64,000 bases of DNA from Pseudorhodobacter sp. MZDSW-24AT (GCF_002794355.1 NZ_PGOI01000008.1:434001-498000), one strand, 5' to 3'; shown: positions 10,799 through 20,249, counted from the stretch's first letter. Translations and numbers: made by a program. The notes: generated by a model not told the origin, from the letters alone.

Positions 10799-11212
10799 CT
10801 ACTCCCACCGCCCCAGCCGCCGGAGGTCTGCTTCCAGCGCGTCCCGCTCGCGCTTCTGGCGCGCGGCCAGTGCCGCCGCTTCCTCCTCGGTCCGATAGAG
10901 CCCGCTGTAATCCACATCCTCCGGCCCTTTCACCACCCCCGCCAACCTTGCGTGCATGAAGGTCGCCAGCACCTCGGCCATGCGCGTTGTGTGGCCTTTG
11001 CCCAGACTGCGGAAGAAGCGCAGCACATCGGCCTCCACCCACAGGGTCAGCTTCACCTTGCGGCCCGGCCCCACGGCTTGCGCAATCGCATGCCACGCTT
11101 CGGGCACCGCCCCCTGCCCGCGCCGCGGCCCGTGCAGCGCGCGCTCCAGATCGCGCAGCCCTTCGGCCATGCGGTGATAGCTGGCCTTGCGATTGTCATC
11201 CTTTGTGCTCAT
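10799..11212 (-). CDS. BrnA/DUF4415-like protein without a partner toxin
   Basis: The 137-residue protein starts at ATG 11212 with GGAGG 6 bases upstream. Its middle part, KLTLWVEADVLRFFRSLGKG followed by HTTRMAEVLATFMHARLAGV, resembles the ribbon-helix-helix C-terminus of BrnA/DUF4415 antitoxins. Those typically read VTIRLDADVLDWFRAQGKGYQTRINAVLR. The C-terminal 35 residues are acidic/basic and helical (TEEEAAALAARQKRERDALEADL). No BrnT-like toxin gene flanks it: carB is on one side and a helicase on the other. It may therefore be a domesticated DNA-binding protein. The family assignment is by motif likeness only. Confidence 0.6.
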   Translation of the reverse strand: MSTKDDNRKASYHRMAEGLRDLERALHGPRRGQGAVPEAWHAIAQAVGPGRKVKLTLWVEADVLRFFRSLGKGHTTRMAEVLATFMHARLAGVVKGPEDVDYSGLYRTEEEAAALAARQKRERDALEADLRRLGRWE

Positions 11213-11510
11213 GGCGCACCTCCGGCGGTCAGTCTGTCCTACACTCCCCGCAAAAGGCGTTAACCGCACGCGCGCCACCCGCATGACACAAGCCATACGC
11301 GGGCCAGACGCAGGCCGCACCCAAACCAGACCCTTGACTTCTGCCGGAAAAAGGCCCATCTGCCCCTCAGACCGAAGCCCGTGCCGCGTGAGCACCGAAA
11401 GGCCCGGACGATAGGTTCCCACCATCACGCAGGGGCGCCGACGGCGCGCACGGTCATCCGAACTGTCGGGGGACGAGGACCGCCGTTTCCTTGTTTGATG
11501 GAACGACCAG
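11213..11510. other. Divergent intergenic region before the helicase
   Basis: These 298 bases separate two divergent starts. I see no gene and no clear terminator. They presumably carry both promoters and a long helicase leader, as is common for cold-regulated DEAD-box genes. Confidence 0.5.
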
Positions 11511-12851
11511 ATGACAACATTCGCCGATCTCGGCCTCAGCGCCAAGCTGTTGAAGGCCCTCGAAAAAACCAAACTTCAAACGCCCACGCCCATTCAGGCG
11601 CAGGCAATCCCGCACATCATGCAGGGCCGCGATCTGATGGGCCTTGCCCAGACCGGCACGGGCAAGACGGCCGCCTTTGGCCTGCCGCTTTTGCACCGCC
11701 TGCTCGACATCGGCCACCCGCCGGGGCCCAAGAACGTGCGCGCGCTGATCCTCGCGCCGACGCGGGAATTGACGTTGCAAATCAAGGACAACCTTGAAGT
11801 CTTCACCAAGGGAACCCCGGTGAAGGTGACCATGGTGGTCGGCGGCGCCTCGCTGTTCCGGCAGGCGCAGGCACTTGCAAAAGGCAGCGACGTCCTCGTC
11901 GCCACCCCCGGCCGTCTGATCGACCTGCTCGAGCGTGGCGATGTCAAGCTTGACCAATGCGGCTATCTCGTGCTGGACGAGGCCGATCACATGCTGGACA
12001 TGGGCTTCATCCACTCCTTGCGCAAAATCGCCAAGCATATCCCGCTGAAACGCCAGACCCTGTTGTTCTCGGCGACGATGCCAAAGGATATCTCCGAGAT
12101 TGCAGACACTTACCTGCGTGACCCGGTTCGGGTTCAGGTCACCACCACCGGCAAAACCGCCGACAAGGTGACCCAAGGCGTGCATTTCCTGCCCAATGGC
12201 GACAAGGCCCGCGTGCTCGAGGATTACCTGAAAAAGCATCCCGGCGAACAGGCGCTGGTCTTTGGCCGCACCAAGCATGGCTCTGAAAAGCTGATGAAAT
12301 TGCTGGCAGGCTGGGGCTTCAAGGCCGGGTCCATCCACGGCAACAAGTCGCAATCCCAGCGTGACCGCACCCTGACCGAGTTCCGCAACGGCGAGCTGGA
12401 CGTGCTGGTGGCCACCGATGTGGCCGCGCGCGGCATCGACATTCCGACGGTGCGGCACGTCTACAATTTCGACATGCCGAACGTGCCCGAAAACTATGTG
12501 CATCGGATCGGCCGCACCGCCCGCGCCGGTGCCGAAGGCAGCTCGGTCAGCTTCTGCGCGCCAGCCGAGATGGGAGAGTTGCAGGCCATTGAAAAGCTGC
12601 TGAAAAAGCCGCTCCCCATTCTGGGTGGGGCACCTTGGGCCGCCGACATCGTGGCCGCGACGCCAAAGCCCGGGCAAAACCGGGGCCAGCGTCCGGCCCG
12701 TCCGCAAGGCGGCCGCCCGCAAGCGGCCAAACCGGCCGGGTCGAAACCGCAAGGCGCGCGCCCTGCCGCCAAGCCAAAGCCCATGGGCGGCGGCAATGCC
12801 CCGCGCCGGTCCGACGGTGGCAAGCCTGCCGGTCAGCGTCGCAGCAGCTGA
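11511..12851 (+). CDS. rhlE: DEAD-box ATP-dependent RNA helicase (RhlE-type)
   Basis: The 446-residue protein unwinds RNA, typically in ribosome assembly or mRNA decay at low temperature. Q-motif sequence FADLGLSAKLLKALE is at residues 4-18. Walker A AQTGTGKT is at 46-53, followed by PTRELTLQI, DEADHMLDMGF (motif II), SATMP (motif III), ATDVAARGIDIPTV and HRIGRTARAG (motif VI). The last 65 residues are rich in Arg, Lys, Gly and Pro (GQRPARPQGGRPQ type), a disordered RNA-binding tail. The RhlE assignment within the family is from overall layout and is less certain than the helicase call. Confidence 0.93.
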   Translation: MTTFADLGLSAKLLKALEKTKLQTPTPIQAQAIPHIMQGRDLMGLAQTGTGKTAAFGLPLLHRLLDIGHPPGPKNVRALILAPTRELTLQIKDNLEVFTKGTPVKVTMVVGGASLFRQAQALAKGSDVLVATPGRLIDLLERGDVKLDQCGYLVLDEADHMLDMGFIHSLRKIAKHIPLKRQTLLFSATMPKDISEIADTYLRDPVRVQVTTTGKTADKVTQGVHFLPNGDKARVLEDYLKKHPGEQALVFGRTKHGSEKLMKLLAGWGFKAGSIHGNKSQSQRDRTLTEFRNGELDVLVATDVAARGIDIPTVRHVYNFDMPNVPENYVHRIGRTARAGAEGSSVSFCAPAEMGELQAIEKLLKKPLPILGGAPWAADIVAATPKPGQNRGQRPARPQGGRPQAAKPAGSKPQGARPAAKPKPMGGGNAPRRSDGGKPAGQRRSS

Positions 12852-12906
12852 CGCCGCCCGCGTCGGCCCGGACATCCGCGCAGACGCTTTGCTTTTTGCT
12901 CTGGAT

Positions 12907-12929
12907 GACACCGCCCCCGTGGCGGTGTC
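12907..12929 (+). terminator. Intrinsic terminator-like hairpin after the helicase gene
   Basis: GACACCGCC and GGCGGTGTC form a 9-bp perfect stem around CCCGT, followed by TTCAT. It sits 55 bp past the helicase stop. Confidence 0.75.
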
Positions 12930-13098
12930 TTCATATCTGCACAACACAGGCCTGCTATTTCTTGTGCGCGGATGGGGCAGTGCCCCGCCGCCCGCGCGCA
13001 AAAACGCCCGCCCCTCCCCACCGCCCGCTCAAAAGTTAACGGTGCCAGACCGCGAGACCGGCTGCCCGAAGGCAAAGCAGCCGCGCCTTTTCTCCATG

Positions 13099-13113
13099 TT
13101 AACGGATCGTTAA
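13099..13113. promoter_or_regulatory. Consensus CtrA-type site (TTAA-N7-TTAA)
   Basis: TTAA at 13099-13102 and TTAA at 13110-13113 are separated by exactly seven bases and each is followed by C. This is the full CtrA recognition consensus known from Caulobacter and other Alphaproteobacteria. It lies about 195 bp upstream of the thymidine kinase start, so the promoter it would act on is not obvious. Confidence 0.5.
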
Positions 13114-13306
13114 CCCATCTCTGGCATCCAAGGGCCGCCGGGTGTTTGCCGGTATGTAGTGAGTGACCGATGCCTTGATCATCGGCCCGTGTAAGGAACC
13201 GCCGCGCCCTGGTGCCTTCCGGGTGTCCCCCAGTCGGCGCGGCGGGCGCCTTAGCAGCGCGGCCAATGCTTGCGGATCTGTGGTGAAATCGGCTAGGTGC
13301 TCCGCC

Positions 13307-13909
13307 ATGGCCAAGCTGTATTTCAATTACTCCACCATGAACGCCGGGAAATCGACCCTGCTCTTGCAGGCCGCCCACAACTATGGCGAGCGCGGGATGG
13401 AGACCTATCTGATCACCGCGCAGTTTGACACCCGCGCCGGCGAAGGCCGGATCGCCAGCCGCATCGGCATCGCCGACCCCGCCGACACCTTCGCCCCGGA
13501 CGAGGATATGTATGCCAAGCTCAAGGCACGGCTTGCCCTTGGGTCGGTGTCTTGCGTCTTCATCGACGAGGCGCAGTTCCTGTCGAAAGAGCAGGTCTGG
13601 CAACTGGCTTGTGCGGTGGATGATCTGGCGGTTCCCGTCATGTGCTACGGCTTACGCGTTGATTTCCAAGGCCAACTCTTTCCGGGCTCGGCCGCCCTTC
13701 TGGCTTGGGCCGATGAAATGCGCGAGGTGCGCACCATCTGCCATTGCGGCAAGAAGGCCACCATGGTCGTGCGCAAAGGCGCTGATGGCCGTGCCCTGCG
13801 CGATGGCGATCAGGTGGTGATTGGCGGCAACGAAACCTATGTCAGCCTGTGCCGCAAGCATTGGCGCCATGCCGTGGACGACGCCGTCGAACACCCGCCT
13901 CAGGCCTGA
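13307..13909 (+). CDS. tdk: Thymidine kinase
   Basis: This 200-residue type-II thymidine kinase phosphorylates thymidine to dTMP for salvage. The P-loop STMNAGKSTLLL is near residue 9, the Walker-B/lasso region reads CVFIDEAQFLS, and the zinc ribbon uses CHCGKKA and SLCRKHW cysteines. RKGADGRALRDGDQVVIGG is the usual region before the last Cys. Start ATG 13307 gives the family-typical beginning MAKLYFNYS; longer in-frame starts would add about 48 unconserved residues. The 3' end overlaps the convergent transporter by 10 bp. Confidence 0.95.
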   Translation: MAKLYFNYSTMNAGKSTLLLQAAHNYGERGMETYLITAQFDTRAGEGRIASRIGIADPADTFAPDEDMYAKLKARLALGSVSCVFIDEAQFLSKEQVWQLACAVDDLAVPVMCYGLRVDFQGQLFPGSAALLAWADEMREVRTICHCGKKATMVVRKGADGRALRDGDQVVIGGNETYVSLCRKHWRHAVDDAVEHPPQA

Positions 13910-14835
13910 GGCAGCACCGTCTCCCGCGCCTGCGCGCGCAAGGCAATCATGCACCCGGCGGTCACGATCAGCGCCATGCCCGCCACCGCCATTGGGGCCA
14001 GAAGCTCGCCCCAAAGCAGCCAAGACCAAAAGGCCGAAGCGGGCAGGATCACATATTCAATCACCGAGGCCCGCCCGGCATCGGTGATCTGATAGGCGCG
14101 GATCATCATGCCCACGCCCAGCAAGGACCCCGCCGCCTGCACAAAGGTCCAGAACAGGAAAGGCCAGCTCGGCGTTACCCAACCGCGCAGCAAGAAGCCA
14201 TCAGGGCCAAGCGGGGCGACCAAAGGCACCACCGTCAGCACCACCATCCCCAAGGCCCCGAAAAGGCCGAGAATGCCGAAGAACCCGGCCACCAAGGTCT
14301 CGGCGCTTTCGTTGGGGCACCATTCGCGCGTTGCCACATTGCCAAGCGCATACAAGGCGCCCGCCAGAACCGGCAGCACCGCCGCGACCGAGGCACCGGA
14401 AAGCGCCTCTGGCCCCAGCACCAGCAGCACCCCCACAAAGCCGATGAGCACGGCCAAAATCCGCACCGGCCCAATGGCATGGCCATAGGCAAAGCGCGAG
14501 ATCAGCAGCACAAAGATCGGTGCGGTGAACAGCCCCGCCGCAACGATGGCGACGGGCAAAAAGGCAAGCGCACCGAAATAGATCACCATGGCCAAGCCAT
14601 GGATCAGGCTCCGCGCCAGCACCGCACGCGGGTTGACAGGGCGCAGCCGCATGCCCAACAGCGGCACCACCAGCCCCAGCAGGGCCAACGCCATGACCGT
14701 GCGGGTAAAATGGAACTGCCACAGCCCGTGCTCTTGCGCGATGACCCGCACGTAATTGTCGGTAAAGCCGATCACCAGCGCATAGCCGCAGATCAGCCCG
14801 GCGGCGGCAAGGGTGCGGTCCGTGGTCGGCGGCAT
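13900..14835 (-). CDS. DMT superfamily (EamA) transporter
   Basis: This 311-residue membrane protein has ten hydrophobic helices in two EamA halves. The first begins LAAAGLICGYALVIGFTDN and the second is centred on VLPVLAGALYALGNVATREW. ATG 14835 is preferred over ATG 14859 because AAGGAG stands about 7 bases upstream of it. Relatives export amino acids, purines or other metabolites; the substrate is not readable here. It is not part of an evident operon and converges on tdk. Confidence 0.88.
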   Translation of the reverse strand: MPPTTDRTLAAAGLICGYALVIGFTDNYVRVIAQEHGLWQFHFTRTVMALALLGLVVPLLGMRLRPVNPRAVLARSLIHGLAMVIYFGALAFLPVAIVAAGLFTAPIFVLLISRFAYGHAIGPVRILAVLIGFVGVLLVLGPEALSGASVAAVLPVLAGALYALGNVATREWCPNESAETLVAGFFGILGLFGALGMVVLTVVPLVAPLGPDGFLLRGWVTPSWPFLFWTFVQAAGSLLGVGMMIRAYQITDAGRASVIEYVILPASAFWSWLLWGELLAPMAVAGMALIVTAGCMIALRAQARETVLPQA

Positions 14836-15044
14836 GCTGCGCTCCTTCTGTCTCGCCATAGGTGAAACGCGTCACCTCGCGGCTGCGCGTCGGAAAGCGA
14901 CACCCGTGGTCTGTTCCGGGCGATCTGGCCTTTTTCCTCCCGCCAAACGCCCCCCCAAGGGCGGTGTGAAGTGCGGGCGGGTGATTGTGGCCTGTTCAGC
15001 CTTCGTCTAGTGTCGACCTCATGACAGGTAAGTCACCGCGCGCC

Positions 15045-16067
15045 ATGACGGCTTTGAAGAAATACACCCGGCTGGAAAGCCGCGGGCTTTGGCGTGATAC
15101 GCCGAACTCGCAGCGCCGCGAGGTGATTGTGGCCTTCGGAGAGGCGACGCTCGTCCTGTCCGACCCCAAGAGTGAATCCGCCCTCAGTCACTGGTCCTTG
15201 CCCGCGATCGAACGGCTGAACCCCGACGAAAGCCCCGCGCTTTTCGCCCCCGGAGAGGAGGCGATCGAAACGCTGGAACTGGACGACCGGGACATGATCG
15301 CAGCGCTAGAGACCGTGCGCAGCGCTTTGGCAGGCCAGCGCCCAAAGCCGGGGCGGTTGCGGGGCGTGCTTCTGGGTGGCGGCACGCTTCTGGTGCTGGC
15401 CTTGGCCGCGTTCTGGCTGCCCGACGCCTTGATCAAGCATACAGCCTCTGTCCTGCCAGCGGCGACACGTGCAGCCATCGGACAAGCGGCGCTCAATGAT
15501 GTGCAACGGCTGACCGGATCGGCCTGCGCCAGCCCCTTGGGCAGCTTTGCCCTGACCGCCCTCGGAGACCGGTTGTTCGGCCCGCATCGGGCACAGATCC
15601 TCATTCTCCGCGAAGGTCTGAACGGGGCGCGGCATCTGCCGGGCGGCACCATCCTGATCGGACGGCAGATCGTCGAAGAAGAAAGTGGCCCCGAAGTGCT
15701 CGCTGGCCTCGCGCTGGTGGAGCGCTTGCGCGCAGAAGCCCGCGACCCCATCCTGCCTGTGCTCGAGCACGCCGGGCTGACCGCCACCTTTCGCCTGCTC
15801 ACATCGGGCGTGCTGCCGGACTCGGCGGTCGCCGGATATGGGGAAGTGCTGCTACAGGAAACGGGCGCTCCGATCCCCGATGCCGCGGTTCTCGCACGGT
15901 TTAGGGCGGCCGGACTCTCCACCACGCCCTATGCCTATGCGATTGATCCCACGGGCGAAACCACCCTTTCGCTTATCGAGGCCGACCCACTTGCCGGCTT
16001 GGTGCCCGAACCCTTGATGCCCGATGGCGACTGGGTCAGCCTGCAAGACATCTGCACCACAAGCTGA
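15045..16067 (+). CDS. Membrane protein of unknown function
   Basis: This 340-residue protein has no family I recognise with confidence. It has a soluble N-terminal domain (about 1-100, MTALKKYTRLESRGLWRDTP) and one transmembrane helix near 105-126 (LRGVLLGGGTLLVLALAAFW). An outer or periplasmic domain of about 210 residues follows, with regular alpha/beta texture (QILILREGLNG, LPGGTILIGRQIVEEESGPEVLAGLALVE). That section is faintly like M48-type peptidase surroundings, but I see no HExxH zinc motif. An alternative ATG at 15021 adds 8 residues; neither start has a strong ribosome site. It appears monocistronic. Confidence 0.7.
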   Translation: MTALKKYTRLESRGLWRDTPNSQRREVIVAFGEATLVLSDPKSESALSHWSLPAIERLNPDESPALFAPGEEAIETLELDDRDMIAALETVRSALAGQRPKPGRLRGVLLGGGTLLVLALAAFWLPDALIKHTASVLPAATRAAIGQAALNDVQRLTGSACASPLGSFALTALGDRLFGPHRAQILILREGLNGARHLPGGTILIGRQIVEEESGPEVLAGLALVERLRAEARDPILPVLEHAGLTATFRLLTSGVLPDSAVAGYGEVLLQETGAPIPDAAVLARFRAAGLSTTPYAYAIDPTGETTLSLIEADPLAGLVPEPLMPDGDWVSLQDICTTS

Positions 16068-16102
16068 CAGCCCTTCGCAGCGCGCGCCTTGCGGTCGGCC
16101 TG

Positions 16103-17302
16103 TCAGCGGATGAACGCATCCGAAAAGCCTGCGCTTCGGGCGGCGGCAAGCGCAGCCTGCGCCTCGGCGTTCGAGGCAAAGGGGCCTGCCATCACGATCT
16201 GCAACGCCTTGCCATTCCGGGCCGCTTCGCCGCGGGCCACCGGCAAACCCAACCGCGACAACGTCGCAAAGGCCCCTTCGGCATTCGCAGGCTCGCCAAA
16301 TGTGCCGACTTGCACATAGGCGCGCCCACCCTCGCCGACCGGCGCGGCGCTTGGCACGGCCTTGGACGAGGCATGAACCTTGGGAAGGACACGCACCTTG
16401 CCCCGCGTGCTCTCCTCATTGGCGACAAGACGCGCCGGCACGTCGCGCGTCCAGATCTGGTCTTGCTGCGCCCAGCCTTCCCGCGTGCCAATGCCCCGGT
16501 TGGGGTTCAAGCGATCATCGTCAAACGCTTTCTTGTAGCCTTTGGGCACAACCGGCTGATCGACGGGCGGCATTGCCCGCCGCATGTCCTGACCCGCGCG
16601 AAGCCCCGCCGCCGGATCGGGACCGACAAGATAGCCAGACGGCGCCACTGCCGCGCCCCCCTCCACCAAACGCGGTGCACGCGCATGGGCCAGATCGCCA
16701 TCTCCACGGGTGCACAAGACCACAGAGCCACCATTCTGCAAGCTGAAGCGCTCAGCCACCGGGACATCGCGGTAGCATCCGATCTTGCCGCTTCCGGCCG
16801 TCGTCGACACGCGTTGCGCGGGCTGCGTGCGCGGCACTTGCGGCTGCGGCCGGGCGACAGCCACGGGCGGCGGCACGTAAGAGGGTGGGGCCACGCGCGA
16901 CGGCGTCTGTATGGCCCGAATGCGCGGTGCCGTGGTCGTGCTGGCCACCGTATCGAGCGGAGGCCGCTCCGCCGGCACCGCCCGTGGCTCTGGCGCGCGC
17001 GCCACCGGGGCAGGTTCCGCACGCGGCGGATCAACGATCACAACCTGATTGTTCCCGAATGTCGGAGGATAACCGCAAAGGGGGGCCCGGCTGGCGTTCA
17101 CACGCGGCACCCAGTTCACACGCCCACCAAACCCCGCGCGCAGAAACACACAGCCACGGCTGTCAACATATTGCTGACCGGTAAAAGAGGCTGGCGGCAG
17201 TTCCCGCGGCGCCCCAAAGTCATTGGTCGTCTGTGCACTGGCGATATTCAAACCAGCCAGAACCGCAAGCACTGCGGCCCCCGAAAGCAATTTCAACACC
17301 AT
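16103..17302 (-). CDS. SPOR-domain protein, exported
   Basis: The 399-residue protein begins with a signal peptide (MVLKLLSGAAVLAVLAGLNI, then ASA). A conserved segment around YVDSRGCVFLRAGFGGRVNW follows, then about 100 residues rich in Pro, Ala and Arg, and a second conserved block GSGKIGCYRDVPVAERFSLQ. It ends in a SPOR domain (AYVQVGTFGEPANAEGAFAT, LQIVMAGPFASNAEAQAALA). SPOR domains bind glycan strands lacking stem peptides, usually at the septum, so a cell-envelope role is likely. ATG 17302 was chosen because it starts the signal peptide. The gene follows upp by 67 bp on the same strand. Confidence 0.88.
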   Translation of the reverse strand: MVLKLLSGAAVLAVLAGLNIASAQTTNDFGAPRELPPASFTGQQYVDSRGCVFLRAGFGGRVNWVPRVNASRAPLCGYPPTFGNNQVVIVDPPRAEPAPVARAPEPRAVPAERPPLDTVASTTTAPRIRAIQTPSRVAPPSYVPPPVAVARPQPQVPRTQPAQRVSTTAGSGKIGCYRDVPVAERFSLQNGGSVVLCTRGDGDLAHARAPRLVEGGAAVAPSGYLVGPDPAAGLRAGQDMRRAMPPVDQPVVPKGYKKAFDDDRLNPNRGIGTREGWAQQDQIWTRDVPARLVANEESTRGKVRVLPKVHASSKAVPSAAPVGEGGRAYVQVGTFGEPANAEGAFATLSRLGLPVARGEAARNGKALQIVMAGPFASNAEAQAALAAARSAGFSDAFIR

Positions 17303-17369
17303 GACTACCCCCGAGTAGCGTGTGAGGGATACTGGATTACTCTTGCTGCTGAGTAAAGAGCTTGAGCCG

Positions 17370-18002
17370 CTATTTTGTGCCGAACATCCGGTCTCCCGCA
17401 TCCCCTAGACCCGGCACGATATAGCCGTGATCGTCCAGATGGCTGTCCAGCGACGCGGTGACGATGGGAACATCCGGATGCGCTTCCTGCATACGCTTGA
17501 CACCTTCGGGCGCGGCCAGAAGACACAGGAAACGCAGGTTCTTCGCGCCATTGTCTTTCAGCAACTGCACGGCCGCCACCGAGGAATTTCCAGTCGCAAG
17601 CATCGGATCCACGACGATGCAGATCCGGTCTTCCAGCTGAGTCGGAACCTTGAAGTAATACTGCACCGGTTGCAGCGTCTCGGGGTCACGATACAATCCC
17701 ACAAAGCCCACCCGCGCCGCCGGGATCAACTCCAGAATGCCATCCAAAAGCCCGTTGCCAGCCCGCAGGATCGAGATCAGCGCAAGCTTCTTGCCCTCGA
17801 TCACCGGCGCATCCATCGGCTGCAGCGGCGTTTCGATCCGCTGTGTCGTCATCGGCAGTTCGCGCGTCACTTCATAAGCCAGCAGCAAGGAAATCTCGCG
17901 CAAAAGCTGGCGGAACGAAGCGGTCGAAGTGTCTTTTTCCCGCATTAGGCTCAGCTTGTGCTGGACCAGCGGGTGGGTCACGACGGTCAGATGGTCCAGC
18001 AT
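17370..18002 (-). CDS. upp: Uracil phosphoribosyltransferase
   Basis: The 210-residue enzyme makes UMP from uracil and PRPP. The N-terminus [20 protein letters not shown], the core [20 protein letters not shown], the PRPP loop [19 protein letters not shown] and the C-terminal [13 protein letters not shown] are canonical. The start overlaps the end of add (TGA at 18005-18007, ATG at 18000-18002), with GGAGG just upstream inside add. It is the last gene of the salvage operon, using uracil released by nucleoside phosphorolysis. Confidence 0.97.
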   Translation of the reverse strand: MLDHLTVVTHPLVQHKLSLMREKDTSTASFRQLLREISLLLAYEVTRELPMTTQRIETPLQPMDAPVIEGKKLALISILRAGNGLLDGILELIPAARVGFVGLYRDPETLQPVQYYFKVPTQLEDRICIVVDPMLATGNSSVAAVQLLKDNGAKNLRFLCLLAAPEGVKRMQEAHPDVPIVTASLDSHLDDHGYIVPGLGDAGDRMFGTK

Positions 18003-18004
18003 AC

Positions 18005-18976
18005 TCAGGCCTCCAGCAGTTTTGCGATGCGTGCGCGTGTATCGACGTCACAGAAAGCGGCGTCAAGCGCGGTGCGGTTGAGCGTGGCAAAAACCCCGTC
18101 ATCCCAGTCGAAGGCGCGGTTCAGTTCTTCAAATTCACGCGCCATGGTGGTGTGAAAGAACGGCGGATCATCGGTGCTGACCGTCACCTTGACACCCCGC
18201 TCATAAAGCTGCGCGATCGGATGACTGCGCCAGTTGGGGTAAACCCCCAAGGCCACGTTCGATCCCGGGCACACCTCCAGCACGATGCCGCGCTCCGCCA
18301 GTTCATCGACCAGCGCCAGATCCTCGATGGCGCGCACGCCATGGCCGATGCGTTCGACCCCAAGATCATTGACGGCATCACGCACCGATTGCGGACCGCC
18401 CCATTCCCCGGCATGCGCCGTCAACCGCAGCCCGGCCTCACGCGCGCAATCAAAGGACCAGCCAAAATCCTTGGGCGCAAGCATGGCCTCATCCCCGGCA
18501 AGGCCAAAGCCCACGATCCAGTCCCCCGCCGTATCCGCCGCACATTGTGCGGTTTCACGCGCTTTTTCCGGGCCGAAATGCCGGATGCAGGTGACAATGC
18601 CGCGCAAGGTGATGCCCATGCTGCGCTCGGCCTGATCCGCCGCCTCGCGGATCGCGTGCAGGTATTCGCGCCACGCCCCCACATCGCGCCCGCCGCAGAA
18701 ATCAGGGCTGAGGAAGGTTTCCGAATAGACCACCCCATTTGCCGCGCTTTCCTCCAGCACCGCCAAGGTGAGACGCGCATAATCCTCGGGCGATTTCAGC
18801 GTGCTGGTGGCCGCCTCGTAGACCTTCAGAAAGTCCCAGAAGTCCTTGTATTGATAATGCCCGCGCGCATCGAAGATGCCGCCGATATCCATGTGCTTTT
18901 CCTTCGCCAGCCCGCGGATAAAGGCGGGCGGTGCCGCGCCTTCCAGATGAAGGTGCAATTCGACTTTCGGCATCAT
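18005..18976 (-). CDS. add: Adenosine deaminase
   Basis: This 323-residue amidohydrolase deaminates adenosine (or deoxyadenosine) to inosine. Metal-binding and catalytic landmarks are [12 protein letters not shown] (HxH), [12 protein letters not shown] (His and the Glu-like pair), [10 protein letters not shown] and [11 protein letters not shown] (metal Asp). The family also contains adenine deaminases, but the surrounding nucleoside catabolic genes favour adenosine. The start is one of two adjacent ATGs (18976, 18973), with AAGGA about 9 bases upstream. A longer in-frame start exists 30 bases further up. Seventy-six bases separate it from deoB. Confidence 0.92.
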   Translation of the reverse strand: MMPKVELHLHLEGAAPPAFIRGLAKEKHMDIGGIFDARGHYQYKDFWDFLKVYEAATSTLKSPEDYARLTLAVLEESAANGVVYSETFLSPDFCGGRDVGAWREYLHAIREAADQAERSMGITLRGIVTCIRHFGPEKARETAQCAADTAGDWIVGFGLAGDEAMLAPKDFGWSFDCAREAGLRLTAHAGEWGGPQSVRDAVNDLGVERIGHGVRAIEDLALVDELAERGIVLEVCPGSNVALGVYPNWRSHPIAQLYERGVKVTVSTDDPPFFHTTMAREFEELNRAFDWDDGVFATLNRTALDAAFCDVDTRARIAKLLEA

Positions 18977-19052
18977 GGCTTGGGCATCCTTTTGTTCAGC
19001 GGGGGGCATAGGGTTCAGGACCGCATCCTGCGGCAAAACCTGCTTTTGCAGG

Positions 19053-20249
19053 TCACAGAAAGCTTGAACCGGGCGGCCGCGCCGGCACGCCCAGATGCGC
19101 CGCCACACTCGCCGCCACATCGGCAAAGGCGCGCAGACCAATGGGCCGCAGCCCAAGTCCAGCGCCAACAACCGGCACGCGCTCCCGCGTGTGTTCGGTG
19201 CCGCGAAAGGTCGGATCATTGCCGTGATCGGCGGTAAAAAGGGCCAGATCGCCGGGGCGGAGTGTGGCCAGAAAGCGCGGCAGCGCTGCATCAAAGGCCT
19301 CCAGTGCCCGAGCATAGCCCGACACGTCTCGCGGATGCCCGTACAGGCTGTCAAACTCGACAAAGTTGGCAAAGGTCAAGGAACCGGGTTCCGCCTCACT
19401 GCCTAAGCGGACGAGATGTTCAAAAAGGTCAGCGTCAGACTTGCCCTTGTGCAGCGTGTTGATGCCGCGCATAGAGAAGATATCGCCGATCTTGCCAACA
19501 GCATGCGTCACCCCACCCTGCCCTGACACCCAATCCAACAGCGTGGGTCCCGGAGGCGCAATTGCGTAATCGCGGCGGTTTCCGGTGCGGCGGAAATGGT
19601 CGCAAGTGCCGGTAAAGGGCCGCGCGATCACACGGCCCACCTTCATCGCGTGCAACGTGGGTGCCAGATCCTCGCAGAGCTTCAGCAGCCGATCCAACCC
19701 AAAAGCCTCTTCATGCGCCGCGATCTGAAACACGGAGTCGGCCGAGGTGTAGCAGATTGGCCAGCCCGTCCTCAGATGCGCTTCACAATGCGCCGCGATG
19801 ATCGGCACGCCCGACGCGTGGCAATTGCCCAAAATGCCTTGCGTGCCCGCCAGCCTGCACACTTCTGCCACCAGTTCCGGCGGAAAGGCAGGTGTGGCCT
19901 TTGGGAAATAGGTCCAGTCCCAAGGCACGGGCACCCCTGCCAGTTCCCAGTGCCCCGAGGGTGTGTCCTTGCCGCGCGAGACCTCGGTCGCCGCGCCCCA
20001 AAGCCCCGTGGGCGCGGCGGCCAAGCCCGGAGCGTCAACCCCCGAAGCCAAACGGATGGCCGCGCCAAGGCCCAAGGCATCCAGATGCGGCATCCGCAAC
20101 GGTCCGCTGCGCCCTTCTTCAGCGCGGCCTTCGGCACAGGCCTGTGCGATGTGGGCCAGCGTATTCGCGCCCGCATCACCGAAATCAGCGGCATCGGGGG
20201 CGCCGCCGCAGCCGACGGAGTCCAGCACCACAAGAAAAGCGCGTGCCAT
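19053..20249 (-). CDS. deoB: Phosphopentomutase
   Basis: The 398-residue enzyme converts (deoxy)ribose-1-phosphate to the 5-phosphate. The metal site motifs of the alkaline phosphatase superfamily are visible: FLVVLDSVGCGGAPDA at the N-terminus, GKDTPSGHWELAGVP with the likely phosphorylated Thr, GNCHASG, NFVEFDSLYGHPRD, and FTADHGNDPTFRGTEHTRE. The start ATG shares one base with the deoA stop (TGATG), so the two are translationally coupled. Confidence 0.97.
   Translation of the reverse strand: MARAFLVVLDSVGCGGAPDAADFGDAGANTLAHIAQACAEGRAEEGRSGPLRMPHLDALGLGAAIRLASGVDAPGLAAAPTGLWGAATEVSRGKDTPSGHWELAGVPVPWDWTYFPKATPAFPPELVAEVCRLAGTQGILGNCHASGVPIIAAHCEAHLRTGWPICYTSADSVFQIAAHEEAFGLDRLLKLCEDLAPTLHAMKVGRVIARPFTGTCDHFRRTGNRRDYAIAPPGPTLLDWVSGQGGVTHAVGKIGDIFSMRGINTLHKGKSDADLFEHLVRLGSEAEPGSLTFANFVEFDSLYGHPRDVSGYARALEAFDAALPRFLATLRPGDLALFTADHGNDPTFRGTEHTRERVPVVGAGLGLRPIGLRAFADVAASVAAHLGVPARPPGSSFL

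Larger units (their letters stand above)
12852..13306. other. Intergenic region, helicase to thymidine kinase
   Basis: No gene is supported in these 455 bases. The stretch holds the helicase terminator (12907-12929), three GTTAAC hexamers (13035, 13098 and 13109), and a perfect TTAA-N7-TTAA at 13099-13113. The region from 13165 to 13300 is GC-rich with no recognised element. Confidence 0.6.
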
